From: Hydractinia symbiolongicarpus
Lineage: Eukaryota; Cnidaria; Hydrozoa; Anthoathecata; Hydractiniidae
Length of the DNA: 64,000 nucleotides
Reading direction: 5' to 3'
Assembly: GCF_029227915.1 (NCBI RefSeq)
Contig: NC_079882.1
Location: 9,796,001 to 9,860,000, forward strand
Shown piece after piece: positions 23,201-35,070 of the stretch (its first letter is position 1; every line of letters starts with the position of its first letter). A program made the position numbers and the translations under genes. The notes beneath the pieces were generated by a model that did no database searches, was not told the DNA's origin, and saw only the letters and a program-made list of their open reading frames with translations.

Positions 23201-26200
23201 TCTTTTGGAACCCAGTGAGAATTCTTTCTAAACAAACGATCAGAACATGTTTTGAAAAACTCAACTTAAAAACTTTGTAAAACAAAGTAAATGACAACTT
23301 TATTGTCCTCGCGATACCTTTGTGGATATTTTATAAAGATTTCTAAGAGCTATGGTAAGTCAGATGTAGAAATCTCATATACAAGATCCACAAAGCACGA
23401 CCAAAACAAATGCAACCTTTCTTAGATATACAGCACTCCTTTCAATTTTACGATTCCTCCCCTTCATGTATAAGACCTTATCTTACCTAAACTTATAATT
23501 TACAAAAACTACAAAATACTGGGAAAATAAAATCCTGAATCAAATTTTTTGTGGTTGGCAAGAAAGGTCAGTCAGAAAAAATGACAGGCAAATATTTTTT
23601 GACCTTTTGACCCATAATTCTAAAAAAAACAAGACGCAAACACTAGTAGACCAGTTATTAACTAATGAAATTTATTGTATGCTTCTTATTACCAAATATT
23701 TGTCAATTTCACTAAAAAGACACAAAAAATCAGTTAAACTTTTTAATGAAATAGACAGCACTGATAACAACTTTATTGCCTGTGAATTTACTTGTACAAT
23801 CAATTATAAAAAAGCACCTATCACAGTAAATTTAAATTAGCATACAATAAAATTCCCAGCTAATAAAACTACTTTATTTCATCGCATTATTTGTTTTGGC
23901 TAAATAAAAAAGTAAACAAAACTTTTTCTAAAGCACAGAATATTTTTATAAAGGATGTTTTATAGGTGATTTTAAGGAGAATTAGAGAAAATACAACAGA
24001 CTTGGATGGTCACAGATGCAGAGACACAGTTTTCATCTCTTATAATAATGCGAAGAGTGTGTGTCTGTCTATATCAGGCAAAGTGTTCATTTTCTTTTGA
24101 TGTAGCCGAAAGACCTATATGTCTCATGTTAAATTTTCTGATGTAAAGGCGCAATATTTATATCTTAATTTAAATTAATGAAGCCATTACAATGCAGCTA
24201 TAACTTTCAGGCCAAATAACTTAAAAACAAGGTGATGATGTCAGTCATTTTTCACCGCATGGGTAACTAGGGACCACCTGGGACCAATTTAACGTCAATA
24301 TCTTATATTAAATTAATAAAGCCAGTGCACTTGAAACTTTGAGGCTAAATAACATGGAAATGAGGTAGTGACGTCGGTTTTTTCACTGCATGGGTAACTA
24401 GGGACCACCTGGGACTAATTTGGGTAAGTTTCCCAAACCAAGTTCCCCGAATCCGTTTCGGAATGGACAGGTCAATGACATCATCAAAAAACCTTTAAAT
24501 CCCAACATCTCTGCAACCGTTTGTCAAAGATACATGATCTTATACATTTTCTTTATCAGCGTTTCAAGATCTATACAATGAAGAGAACATACAAATCTAT
24601 ATCTCATTAACCGTTCATCAAGAGCACATGATCATATACATTTTCTTGATCAGAGTTTTAGGCTCTACATAACAGAGGCAACATGAAAACAAGATTCTAA
24701 TTTTTTTGTGTGGATGGGTTGCTTACGTCATCAAAAAATCTAAAACAACCTATTTTTTCTGCCTTAGTGGATTTTTCCACGGGCCTTATTGACTAGTATC
24801 AATATCAAAGACGAATAACATAAGTTGTTATTCATAGTTGGTTATTCAAGCCTAGCTTGATTGTCTTAAATTACCTTGCTAAAACACTTGGTTGCCATGC
24901 CCAGGGTGTATCTGGTTCTAATATCATTATTTCGTATTTGTGTCGCAGTGCCTACAAGTAAAACAAATGAAGAAAAATTTTAATAGCAACGTTACCTCCA
25001 ACTAAAAAATGTTATTTTTGGTTGTTTTGTTTACAACTGGGAGTACAGCTAATCAATTATGTATCATATACTGATAAACTACCAGTATAAATAAATAAGA
25101 TCAACATTGTAGATAATAATTAAGCAATGCGTCTGAAGAACTCACCATTGCAACATATGGTTTCATTTCCCATGCTTGAGTATTTGTGTTGTCAATAAAA
25201 ACTGGGGAAAGTTTATATTTCAGAGCATTGTTTGCTGAATTAAAAAATATTTAGTTTATAGTCTCTGGTAAAGTACATTATATCAATCAAGAACTAAAGC
25301 TGAAGTATTAGGAGGTTGCAGGATAAATGTTAAAAGATTATGTAAACAAGTACTCAGTTTGGTCTAGTTTACCTCGTTCTTGATTCCAACGATGAGCTTC
25401 ACTTAATAGTGTAGAATCAAATCTATATCTAAATAAAAAATTAATTCTTTTATAAATGCTAGATCTAAAAAACAAACCATTTCATATTGATTGAGTATTA
25501 ATTAATTAATTAATTAATTAATTAATTAATTAATTATTTAATTAATTAATTAATTAATTAATTAATTAATTAATTAATTAATTAATTAATTAATTAATAA
25601 GGGTATTGTAAGAGAAGAAATTGTGTGCCAAAAAAATTTGTGGAACTTAAGTTTCGGAATATAGCACCTTAAGCATTGTGCAAATTACAGAATAAGAAAT
25701 GCAAATGGACAAAATAGGATTGTGAATCTATACTATAATCTGTACGTATAGGTTACTTAATAGTGTAGAATCAAATCTATATCTAAATAAAAAATTAATT
25801 CTTTTATAAATGCTAGATCTAAAAAACAAACCATTAATTAATTAATTAATTAATTAATTAATAAGGGTATTGTAAGAGAAGAAATTGTGTGCCAAAAAAA
25901 TTTGTGGAACTTAAGTTTCGGAATATAGCACCTTAAGCATTGTGCAAATTACAGAATAAGAAATGCAAATGGACAAAATAGGATTGTGAATCTATACTAT
26001 AATCTGTACGTATAGGTCAAAAATTGGTGACATGAGAATGCCATTTTTCGGCCTGTTTATTAAAATGTTGGCATTTATACTAGAAATTGTTCTTTACCTG
26101 TGTGAATTTAAAAGAATGTATCAATATTACTAGCTTGGCAATCACTAATAATAGAACAGCAAAATTAAAAGAACTTAAAGTTCTACTTTCAGTGTGATAA

Positions 26201-29200
26201 ACACACATTAGAGTAAAAAAATTCTTTGCAAGCCCAAAAATGCAAAATTAGATAATCGCATTTTACGGCAGGGTTTTATAGGGAAACACGGACACATGTG
26301 GGTCAAAAAAAATCATTTTGTTGCTTTGATAGTTCTTGAACAACCGTAGTAATTTATCAATGCATGCAACAGTTTTTCAAAAACAATAAAAAACGTGGAG
26401 TTAACTGCATATAACTTTTAGAATGCACTGCAAATTCTTAAACAGGACTGTCGGAAGGTGACCTTCTCAGGCAGTCGAAAATAAAGAAACTCAGAATTAC
26501 TATAAATAAAAACTAAAAATGACCTTACTTTCCATCTTTAATGAAATAGTCATCTGCAGAACATCTAATTGCTGTGTTACCTCCAAGTGCTCTGAAAAAA
26601 AGGATTTAAAAAGTGAAGATTTATTAATATTATATACACTAAAAAAACAATAACAAAAATAGCGTAAATATACTTAGCCATGAATGATTTTCCTGATCCT
26701 GGTAAACCTCTCATCAAGACCAAAATTAAGTTTAATGAGTTGTTTATTCTCTGTTTTAACTGATCTATAAAAATACATATTATTGATACTAAGTTTTAGA
26801 ATTTTTTTTATAAAAGTCATTTTATACACACACAAAGCTTTCTACTATGTCATCATTAACCAATAAGAAAATGTCAAAACTTTTAGCATTTAACACACAC
26901 AAACTTGTGTTTATTATACAACAAAAGTCACAAGTGAGAAACGATCCTCATAACATTCTTTTATTCCTGTACACTGCACAGGGGCTGTTTTTTTTTTATG
27001 TACAAGATCATTAGGATAATTCAGGAGATCGTGTCTTAATTTAGACCATGCTTAAAATAGTTAATACAGGGTGAAATTCAACAACTCAGAGGAAAAACCA
27101 ATATCAAAATGCAAATTAAATCATAAAGAATTTCTTGAATGAAGTCATTTCTTTATTAAAGTCATTTCTTAGTTTTTTACTACTTATGTAGTCCGTTCTT
27201 TTCTTTGCTTTATTGATGTTTCACAATTGCTTCAAATTTCTTCTAATTTGAATTTCGAGGTTATCTACCTTAGTCATTAATACGAAAGAATGTTCATCCT
27301 GAGTCACTTATTGATGCTTGTGTAGTTGCCAAGAAAAAGGTTTTGGTAGTGTTATCATTTAAATTATTTCTGAAATCATTTCCATGATTTACAAATTATT
27401 TTCTGTACGATTAGGATCTTTGTAAATAATTTACTATAAGGATGATATAAGATATTAAGAAATAAGACGTTTTCTTCTCAACCTTCCCATTAAAACAAGT
27501 GAGGATTTTATGCATTTATAGGGGAAGCAAAGTTTTGAAATTAAGGAGACTTAGTGGGTTTTGCTCATGCTTTTCCTGATTTTTGTCACGCTTTACAAAT
27601 AGAAAATAACTTGTGAGAATAATAAATATCTTCAATAGACTTTATGAGCATTTTTTTTTCTAAAATTAATTTTTTAAGATTAATTATTTACAAATAAAAG
27701 AAACTGAAATTACTCTTTTTGTAGCCCCACTGAGGAAAAATGTTGTTCAGCTAGATAATGCAGTATATTATGCACCTAAAGGTCGAACATACACACCTTT
27801 TGTTGTTTCAGTTGAAGTATCTTCACGTATGTCAAGGATTTGAGTTTTTTGAAATGATTGCGGCAAAGTTGCTTTATGTGGTGGTGCTGTTGCACAATCT
27901 CTCACAACTGAATCACAAACAAAAGAGTTGGTCATTCCATTTAACAGATTGACTTGCTTTGAAGAATGTAATACATCTTTCTCTGGAAATAATGTAGATT
28001 TATTAGGTTGTGATAAATTACCAAATAAGGAATACTGTTTGTCATTTGAAGGGATGGCAAGAACAACAGAGGAGTCGTGTGCAAGCAACGTAGATGTACA
28101 CATTAAATCATTGGAGGTTCTTTTTTGTGAAGTAGTGGAAAGTTGCTCAAACAGATTGGTAGGCTGAGGCTGATTAATGTTTTTTGGTGTTACATCTTCC
28201 ACTTTATCAATTTGGTGAGAACTTGCAGCTCGAGATTTCAATCTATCAGTTTCAGTATCTAACATGTCCCCTGCCATTACAAGCAAATGCTCATATGCAG
28301 TGTTTTCTGAAATAAATAAACAAAATAAATTTATAACTGCAGCGAAACATGCACAAATGTAAAACTAAGTTATGTTCAGGTAACAACGTAAGAATTTGAA
28401 AAATACAAGTTTGGTTAGTAGAGGAAAAAAAAGGATCGCAATAAAAAATAATTAAAAAGCTCTATTGGTAAATCTTATTACTTATGTTGACGGATACAGT
28501 AAAGGAAAGTGATCATGATTTGTTTAAAATTGTGATATCTTTTATATTAATTAAATATATAAATGTAAATTTTAAATATTTGGAAATAGCTCAACATTTT
28601 CTATAGGTATGAATAAGTTTTTTGGACTGAAAAAACAACAAGGAATTTATTATGTCCTTATCATGTTTGATGTCCTATGTATTTACAAAACTGATTATAA
28701 TAACCAGCAAGGATCTAAAATGGTTTTCCAATTGTTTTCTTAATTGTAAGCATAGTTTAGTTTGAATTTACAATGCTATAAAAATTTAAATGTCAGGGTC
28801 AACAGCTTGATTTTAAGCCAACTTGATTTACACTGAATTTATTTGGTTTTGTGAAAGGACTTAAATGTATAAGCACAGGGGTTAATCCAGGAAATTACTT
28901 TGGGCATCGGTAATACCTTTGCAGAAAACGAGACAACTCAATTTGTTTGTATTAAACAGTTAATATTTTAAAGTAAACCTACAAGGTCTAGAACCGTTAC
29001 CACCACATTTTTTCCCTATCAATCATTAGAAGAAGTAAGGCAGTTTTCATCTCTCTATTCTAAGTGCTCAAAATAGATGTCCAAAAATCAGTATAACAAT
29101 GTCTAAATTGACCTGTATTAGCCCCTGAAGCACTACTTCACAAAAAAAAAATGAACACAGAGCAAAAGAGTTTTATATAATTACCCATGGTTTGTAGTTT

Positions 29201-29536
29201 TTTGTTGAAATTATTAACAAGTAAATAATGGGTTATTTGTAAATAAACATGCTTGAGATACAATCTTAAATTTAAAAATCCACTATTAAAAATTCTGTTT
29301 TTCTTATATATACATAACATAAACATAAAAAGAAACATTTTTCCCTTACAGTATCATTGAAATTAAACAACAGACTACTAGCAAGGAGGGTAACATATTA
29401 TATTACCATCATAATCACAGTTGCTAAGTACCATATCAATAATTTCCATCTCAACCTTTTTATGAAACATGGTGTACAAGTTTTTCTTTGCATTATTTCT
29501 TTGATTGATTATATCTGGAGTTAACAGTGAAGCCAT
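17203..29536 (-). CDS. N4BP2: N4BP2-like CUE/P-loop kinase/Smr endonuclease protein, 19 exons
   Basis: Exons, 5' to 3': 29536-29407, 28306-27797, 26764-26674, 26591-26529, 25428-25373, 25234-25146, 24952-24876, 23227-22759, 22125-21366, 21289-21204, 20873-20837, 20430-20257, 19817-19792, 19559-19453, 19371-19008, 18389-18322, 17669-17566, 17452-17344, 17263-17203. All introns are GT/AG, phases join, and the CDS is 3381 nt (1126 residues). Domains: N-terminal CUE-like ubiquitin-binding helix bundle (about 15-60); polynucleotide-kinase-like P-loop domain with Walker A GLPGSGKS (233-240), DDYF and IDNTN blocks; a Ser-Pro-rich linker (exon 8); two further CUE-like segments (exon 9 around LQFLCECFPDF, and exon 14 around LYNKFPGVDEDDL); RAEAILH helix region; Smr domain (about 1045-1126) with DLHGLHADEA and TGRGNHS. 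Family members bind ubiquitin and include Smr nucleases that cut mRNA at stalled ribosomes; that role is inferred here. The start has a good context (GCCATGG), 13 bases after a splice acceptor, so a 5' UTR intron is likely. Confidence 0.95.
24036..24796 (+). mobile_element. 761-bp Helitron-like element in an N4BP2 intron
   Basis: It starts TCTCTTATAATAATG after host A (24035) and ends GACTAG before host T (24797). The 3' end has the family block GGATTTTTCCACGGG, but the left hairpin arm is degraded. The interior holds a tandem duplication of about 125 bp (24160-24285 and 24286-24415, sharing GCATGGGTAACTAGGGACCA) and a second internal pair containing ACATGATC and TATACATTTTCTT. It has no Rep/helicase frame, so it is non-autonomous. 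It lies between exons 7 and 8 of the N4BP2-like gene, antisense to it. Confidence 0.7.
25401..26018. repeat. Local tandem duplication that copied part of an N4BP2 exon
   Basis: Two units, 25401-25754 and 25755-26018, share an 80-base block (ACTTAATAGTGTAGAATC onward) and a 155-base block (AAGGGTATTGTAAGAG to GTACGTATAGG). The first unit contains the 5' half of exon 5 of the N4BP2-like gene. The second repeats its splice acceptor and 28 exon bases within the upstream intron. The units differ mainly in the length of an internal TTAA array. Confidence 0.9.
25497..25598. repeat. (TTAA)n microsatellite
   Basis: About 100 bp of nearly uninterrupted TTAA repeats with one TTATTTAA interruption. A shorter array of the same motif lies at about 25832-25861 in the second duplication unit. 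Confidence 0.95.
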
Positions 29537-29549
29537 GGCTGTTATTTTT

Positions 29550-31019
29550 CTAAAGTAAAAAAAGAAGGTCTGTTTGATAGTTTTAAAATATATTATATAT
29601 AAACGAACATAATCATACAAACTGACACAATTAATTAAAAACTTTTCCTTATATTGTAAAAATAGAAGTTGTGAAATAAATAAAAAATAAATTAGTGGGA
29701 TTCCTGTATTTAAAATGAGATTTTATATGTTGTGGCAAATAAGTTTGAGGCATGGAAACATTCTTTTTGCGATGACCACCAATTATGGAACATATATCCT
29801 TGCATTTAAGCTTAGAATGTATGCCATAGTAACAAGAAGCAAGTTTCTGTAATGCGCCAAGATGTGTCAAAGAAAAAAATTGTCAGAAATGCCTACTTTA
29901 ATGAACAGTGTACTAAAGTTTTTACTTAAAGAAGTATTAAAATCAGGACTGGAAAAACACAACTGGTGGGAAAACAAGCAGCCCCTAATTATAAGTCACA
30001 ACCTCAAGTTGTGCCGAAAGTTACTACAAAGAACACATTAAAATCAGGACCAGTAAAAACACAACTGGCAGCAAAACATATGGCTGCTAAGTTATAAGTC
30101 ACGCTTGCTAGTTTTGCCGTTGGTTTTGCTGCCAGTTATGAACTAGAATCTATATACTTTTTCCAATTCAGCCACCAACTGTATAGCTATAGCTATACCA
30201 TAAATATAGGATAAATAAACACATTAGTTATATATTCTGCGGGCAGTGAACATACTAACAATAAGTCCTAACAATAAATTGCCTTTCAGAATTATACCTG
30301 ACAAAATGTTACCTGACAAAATGTTACCTGACAAAATGTGACCATTACCTTCCCAATTTAAAGGGATTCCTGCATTGAAAATGATATTTTTGTATGTTAA
30401 AGAGGATAAAAAAATTGTTTATTAAGTCTTTTGGAATTTTTAAAAATCTTTTCTTGTTCTCAAGTAATTTAAGATTTAAATATTTAAAACCTGATAACTT
30501 ATGATGTCATAAGTACTTTTCTAAAAATGCACACTGGAACCAATGACAGGGTATGTTTGATGAGATTGACTTCTTATTGCACATAAACAAAAATAGTTTT
30601 GAAACTATAACTAAAAAGGTGGCCTCCTTAGATTAGCTTTTGCTAGTGGTCGGTCTCCTGACTGCTATAGCTTGTATTGTATTATTATTAACATACAACT
30701 TTATATACATTTATATTTTTATATATTATATACTGTACAATCTATATAGCAGCAAATAAATACTACTACTACTACTCAGTATATTTTCTACTTTCTATTT
30801 CCAAAAGCTGTTCTGATCCGTGTTGGGCTAAAGTTAATTTCCCAAACTTTGGGTAAGTCGTCCACGTATTACTTCCTGAATATGAAAGAGATATAGTATT
30901 CAACATGCGTTAGACCTATGTACGTTTCCAAGCCTTGTGGAGATAATGATGTGCTATTCTCCATAAAGCACATTGTAGTGAGGCTTATCAATGTCTGTTG
31001 TCGAGTGTAGCAAGGCTTT
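29550..31019. other. Intergenic upstream of the N4BP2-like gene
   Basis: Upstream and probable promoter/5' UTR region of the N4BP2-like gene. It contains an imperfect duplication of about 100 bp (29939-30000 and 30038-30102, sharing AAAATCAGGAC, AAAACACAACTGG and TATAAGTCAC). It also has three tandem copies of CTGACAAAATGTTAC between 30298 and 30345. No further gene recognised. Confidence 0.5.
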
Positions 31020-31175
31020 CTTTCCTTGTAGTACAATGTAGTAAAGTACTACAGAGAAATACGCTTTGCTACAGAGAAATACATTCTACTGCGCTCTACT
31101 ACAGGCTGCTACAGAGAAATACGCTTTACTACAGAGAAATACATTCTACTACGCTCTACTACACGCTCTACTATA
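31020..31175 (+). repeat. Tandem repeat of about 57 bp rich in CTACAGAGAAATAC
   Basis: CTACAGAGAAATACGCTTTxCTACAGAGAAATACATTCTACT and a CGCTCTACTACA tail are present twice in succession, with looser ACTACA units at both edges. An 81-codon frame runs through it only because the repeat happens to lack stops. Confidence 0.8.
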
Positions 31176-31589
31176 AATACGTTTATGGTGCGGCCAATTA
31201 CGTTAATCAAAAAATGGGCAAAATGCCCTGGAAACGAGGTTGAAGAATGACGTTTTATGGCCGACAAAAATTGCGTACGACAGCAAAATGGCATGAGAAA
31301 AGACAAACAAATGATACAACCAAGTCAAAATGTTAATAATGAACTTGTTGCGACAAAAGTAAAAAGGTTTACTTCTTCGCAAACCCAAAACTTGACATAG
31401 CGCATTCCAGCTACACCTATGGCTCTACACGAAATGTCTTAAATATGCTAGCGTGGTTTATGAAGAAAACGCCTGTCTGGCAAATTCGAAAGAACAAGTC
31501 TAACTGTAATTTGCTTTTCGGCTATTTTTAACATTTACGTAATAACAAAGATTGACGTTAAACTCGTCACCAGGGCTCTTTTTCTCTTT

Positions 31590-32010
31590 CTGACAATCTC
31601 GGACGTCCGACGTCAGTAATATTATTACCGTTGTTAGTGAAGTCATTGCAAGGCACTTAAAACTTTGAGGACATATAACTTAAAAACGAGTAGAAATAAC
31701 TGACGTCATCTCCCGCGTGAGTAACTAGGAGACTGCTAAGATAAAAATTAGGTCAGATTTCTAAAGCTACGTCAACCCAGCTGATTCAAAACGGACGGGT
31801 TAATATGACGTTAAAAATAAACTTTTAATGATCATGCATTTTCTTGGTCAAAGTCTTGAACACTATACTATATACCTGGGCAACTGTGAAATAAAAAACC
31901 TTTCAGCACAATGTTTAAACCCTTATATCTCCTATCGTTCGTTGTACACGGCTCTATACATTATATAAATTGGCGTGTAACTGAGGAAACGGTAGTTCGT
32001 ATTTTTATTA
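31590..32010 (+). mobile_element. Degraded relative of the 761-bp Helitron-like element
   Basis: Shares with 24036-24796, in the same order: a block around AAAACTTTGAGG..ATAACTTAAAAACGAG, a GACGTCAT block, GTGAGTAACTAGG..ACTGCTAAG, and GATTCAAAACGGACGGGTTAAT corresponding to the target of similar sequence near 24450. Ends cannot be defined. Confidence 0.5.
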
Positions 32011-32439
32011 GTTCATCAGGAGACTAATATCCAAAGCTTACTCCGTAAAAGAACTGTCTCCTTTTTCTTGCCTGTCTTTCTTAGAAAGAGAAGACCTACA
32101 ATGGAGACTTCAATGGAATGAAATTTGTTTGATTCGCCATTAGGGCTTTCAACTCGATGTCACAATTGATAATATCACCTGGCACAGCAGCCTCAAAAAT
32201 GTACAACATTATCCTGGGAAACAAACGGACAGTACTGAAATATCCGAAATCAGCAATACAGGTGAGTATTGCAGTGATGAAGTTGACTCCCAAAACGTTA
32301 GCGGTCTACTTTTTAAGTGGTAAAGGAAAGACGTTTTATTTCTGTGCGATAATCGGGTGGTCTATTGACCTCTGGCCTTATTAAGATCAGGGAAGTCTTG
32401 ATTCTGTTAGGAAAACTAGTTGTTTTTCATTCTTCACAA

Positions 32440-33052
32440 TTTTATGTATTCTGACACTTATGTACCGAGCAAAACTTCCAACGCAGCTGATACGTTATTG
32501 AGATTTCATTTTCAGGAATTTCATCAGCTGATACCAACAAATCAAGATCGTCCTGCAGATCCTCCAGTGACGTGCTTTATCGCCCTTCAGGAGGAGTTAA
32601 GCTCAATTTAAAATGGAATCTATATTTAGTCAACAGCTATTCCAGTTCGTATTAAAAATCGTTAGTTCAACACCGATACATCGATTGGTACAACAGAATG
32701 AAGTATCAAGCTTGTCCTGTGTCAGAACTTACTGCAAATGCAACCTGCGATCTCAACCGTCGAGTTATGCAGACAGCTAAAAATTATTCATTTAGATAAA
32801 AGTGGCAAAAAAACCCGTTTTATTCAAGGAAGTAAGACAATTGATTTTGGAAAATACAGAGCACATCTTTTGCCCAGTAGGCTTGATGTCCATATATCTA
32901 CTACGGCGAGGGGAAGGGTCAGAAGCCCTCTTCGTTAACGTCTCCCGATGCCATTTTTCTACCTGGCTGACAAAAACATGCAAAAAAGCCAATCTTAACG
33001 GTAAATACATCAGCCATTTCTTTAGAATAGGAGCAGCGACAACGGCCTGAAA
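32440..33052 (+). pseudogene. DIRS-like retrotransposon remnant (RNase H tail and tyrosine recombinase)
   Basis: The 32420-32611 frame contains VPSKTSNAADTLLRF and FHQLIP. This matches the end of the reverse transcriptase/RNase H region of DIRS-type elements (family form: a PSK...ADxLSRF motif). A frame at 32802-33050 contains CPVGLMSIYLLRRGEG, FSTWLTKTCKKANL and ISHFFRIGAATTA; the last corresponds to the HxxR box of tyrosine recombinases. The two parts are separated by stops and frame changes, and the second ends in TGA just after the HxxR box, before the catalytic tyrosine. The element is dead. A Crypton source is possible for the recombinase part, but the adjoining RNase H tail favours DIRS. 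Confidence 0.75.
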
Positions 33053-33100
33053 AAACGAACCTCGTCCCTAGGGTTTAAATCCGACATAGATAATTTATTT
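33053..33100. mobile_element. Partial foldback element end
   Basis: CGAACCTCGTCCCTAGGG (33057-33074) matches one end of the foldback family. The partner arm is not seen, so this is a fragment abutting the DIRS remnant. Confidence 0.4.
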
Positions 33101-34222
33101 AAGCGTCAAAATATATTATGCAATATTTGTTATTATAAAGATTGTGTTACAAAAAGTTACAAAAACGTAAAGAGGATTGCTGAGTCTGACAACTGTTCAT
33201 AAAATTGAATTGGAAGAACCAAACTTTTAGAAAGAGATATGGCTAGGTTACATCTGGGACACCTTCGTGCACACTTCTGAATATCGACGCATCCCCCGCT
33301 CCCGGCCGCTCCGCAGCACCTTTTTGATATATCGCTGAACTCCCTGTTCCCAACCCCCTCCACAGCTTACCATTACCCCCTTCAAAAAAAGGGAATTCCC
33401 TCAAACCCGACGATATCATGCAGAAGTTGAGTAGATAAAGGAACTTCCCTCCTCAACAAACGCCTCAGCATTGTCCACAGGGATTAAAATCGGAGAGTAA
33501 GAACCTATATAATATAAAGAGAGACGAGCTGATTCAGAAATGCAATGACAAAATTATAGAGCGTTGAATCAGCGCCGCCAACTGTAGAGTGTGCGGAACG
33601 AGCATGTAGCGCCCTGACGACACCTACGCTTCATGATGATGTTGAAGAGAAGGCGGAAGAGGACTACCTCGACGGTCTCCAGGGTCTATACAAAGAGCCT
33701 GAAGAAGACGTTAAGCTCACACTTCAAGAACATAACAAGACCTTCCGAAGCTTTCACATCACAGGCTTTAAAAAAAGGTGACGTTGATGAGTACATAGGG
33801 ATGGTACGATCGAAAGTAAAAACACCAATGACACGGGTTCTGCGAAAGTACATTTGGCCACGCGGATAATGTAGCAGAAGAAGATAGTGCTGGCTGTAGA
33901 GCCCGACACAGAAAATCTAAAAGGAGTATAGTGGGCACCCAGGTCTAACAATGCATACACGAGGATCGACAAGGTCTTCAACAGCAACTTAACCCCGGTT
34001 TTCCAGGGTAATAATGTAGAAGATGTGCTGGATACCATGTTCGCACAGATAAAGAAACATTTGAGCATCCAGCCCTAGCACAGAGTGGGTTTACCATAAA
34101 TCAGATCCTGCACATGGATGGAAATTTTCATAGGCTGAGGCTCACAAGAGGCTCTTCGTACATGGATCTCTAGAAGTAGGCAACAAACAATCCTAAGGAC
34201 AAAAATGAAGAGTGCTTCAATT

Positions 34223-34326
34223 ATTGAAGCGCTTCACCGTAAAGAGATTCGTTGTTATACGAAGCGCATTTCCTATTGAAGCACTCCACCGTAAAGAGAT
34301 TGGTTGTTATACGAAGCGCATTTCCA
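34223..34326 (+). repeat. 52-bp tandem duplication inside the polymerase relic
   Basis: The unit 34223-34274 is repeated at 34275-34326 with few differences. Both contain CACCGTAAAGAGATT and GTTGTTATACGAAGCGCATT. It breaks the polymerase frame. Confidence 0.85.
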
Positions 34327-34439
34327 AACTACGAGGGTTTGAAGATCGTTACAACTAGCAGGGCATAGTTTTCAACGGCTATCACATATCCAGGTTTGAG
34401 AAGAACAACCCAGACATTGCGGTGAACGTATCCATAACA

Positions 34440-35070
34440 TATATCTATCATCCTTCACAAACTGAACGTGTTAATGCCGTTTTAATTAGTTTATATTATG
34501 TCGGGTATATGTCTTGGGAACAACGCACGGTTGAACTGCTAATTGTTCCCAGCGCATTTTTGCTTATAAAGGCGTTTTTTGTCTGTTTCTGCACGAAATT
34601 AAAATTTAAACAAGCTGTGTGAAGCTTTTTGTGATGATGATTTAGTAGAGTTCAGTGGAACTCTTGTTTTACTTAGTGGAAGTGTCTTGTTTTACTTAGT
34701 GGAAGTGTACGCGGGTGAATGTTTAGTGTCTAATCGCGAACAAGCTAGTAAGTTATATTTATTGATTATTTATTTTATTCTAGTTTGTGTCCCTGCGTCT
34801 GTTTCTTGATCCCTTGCACCCACTAGTGAGGCACACTAGAGGGTCAGAGGATCGCAGTAGGATTTAAACGATTTTTTATGTCAATTTTAGTTTGTTTGGA
34901 TACTATATCTTTTGTATCTTGTTTAGCAAAAATCTTCAACGTGTGTCAGAGTAAGCGTATCTTGATTGATTGCACCCGCCCCAACAGAACGGTTGCAATA
35001 CGCATCTGTTCATTAGAGAGCTCGCAATACTATATCGCGAAAACTCAAATAAATTTATCAGCTTTAACGT
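34440..35070 (+). other. Probable insertion inside the polymerase relic
   Basis: Polymerase similarity stops near 34435 and resumes near 35070. The intervening sequence is more AT-rich, contains a TATAAAGG box near 34565 and a short tandem repeat (CTTGTTTTACTTAGTGGAAGTGT, about 34660-34710; given as TTTACTTAGTGGAAGTGT). It could be a solo LTR, but clean TG..CA ends and a target duplication were not found. Confidence 0.35.

Noticed and set aside
27768-28286. Separate 172-residue - strand gene
   Set aside because: It is exon 2 of the N4BP2-like gene read past its donor at 27796; phase and acceptor fit the gene model.
31020-31243. 81-codon repetitive protein
   Set aside because: The frame is a by-product of a tandem DNA repeat.
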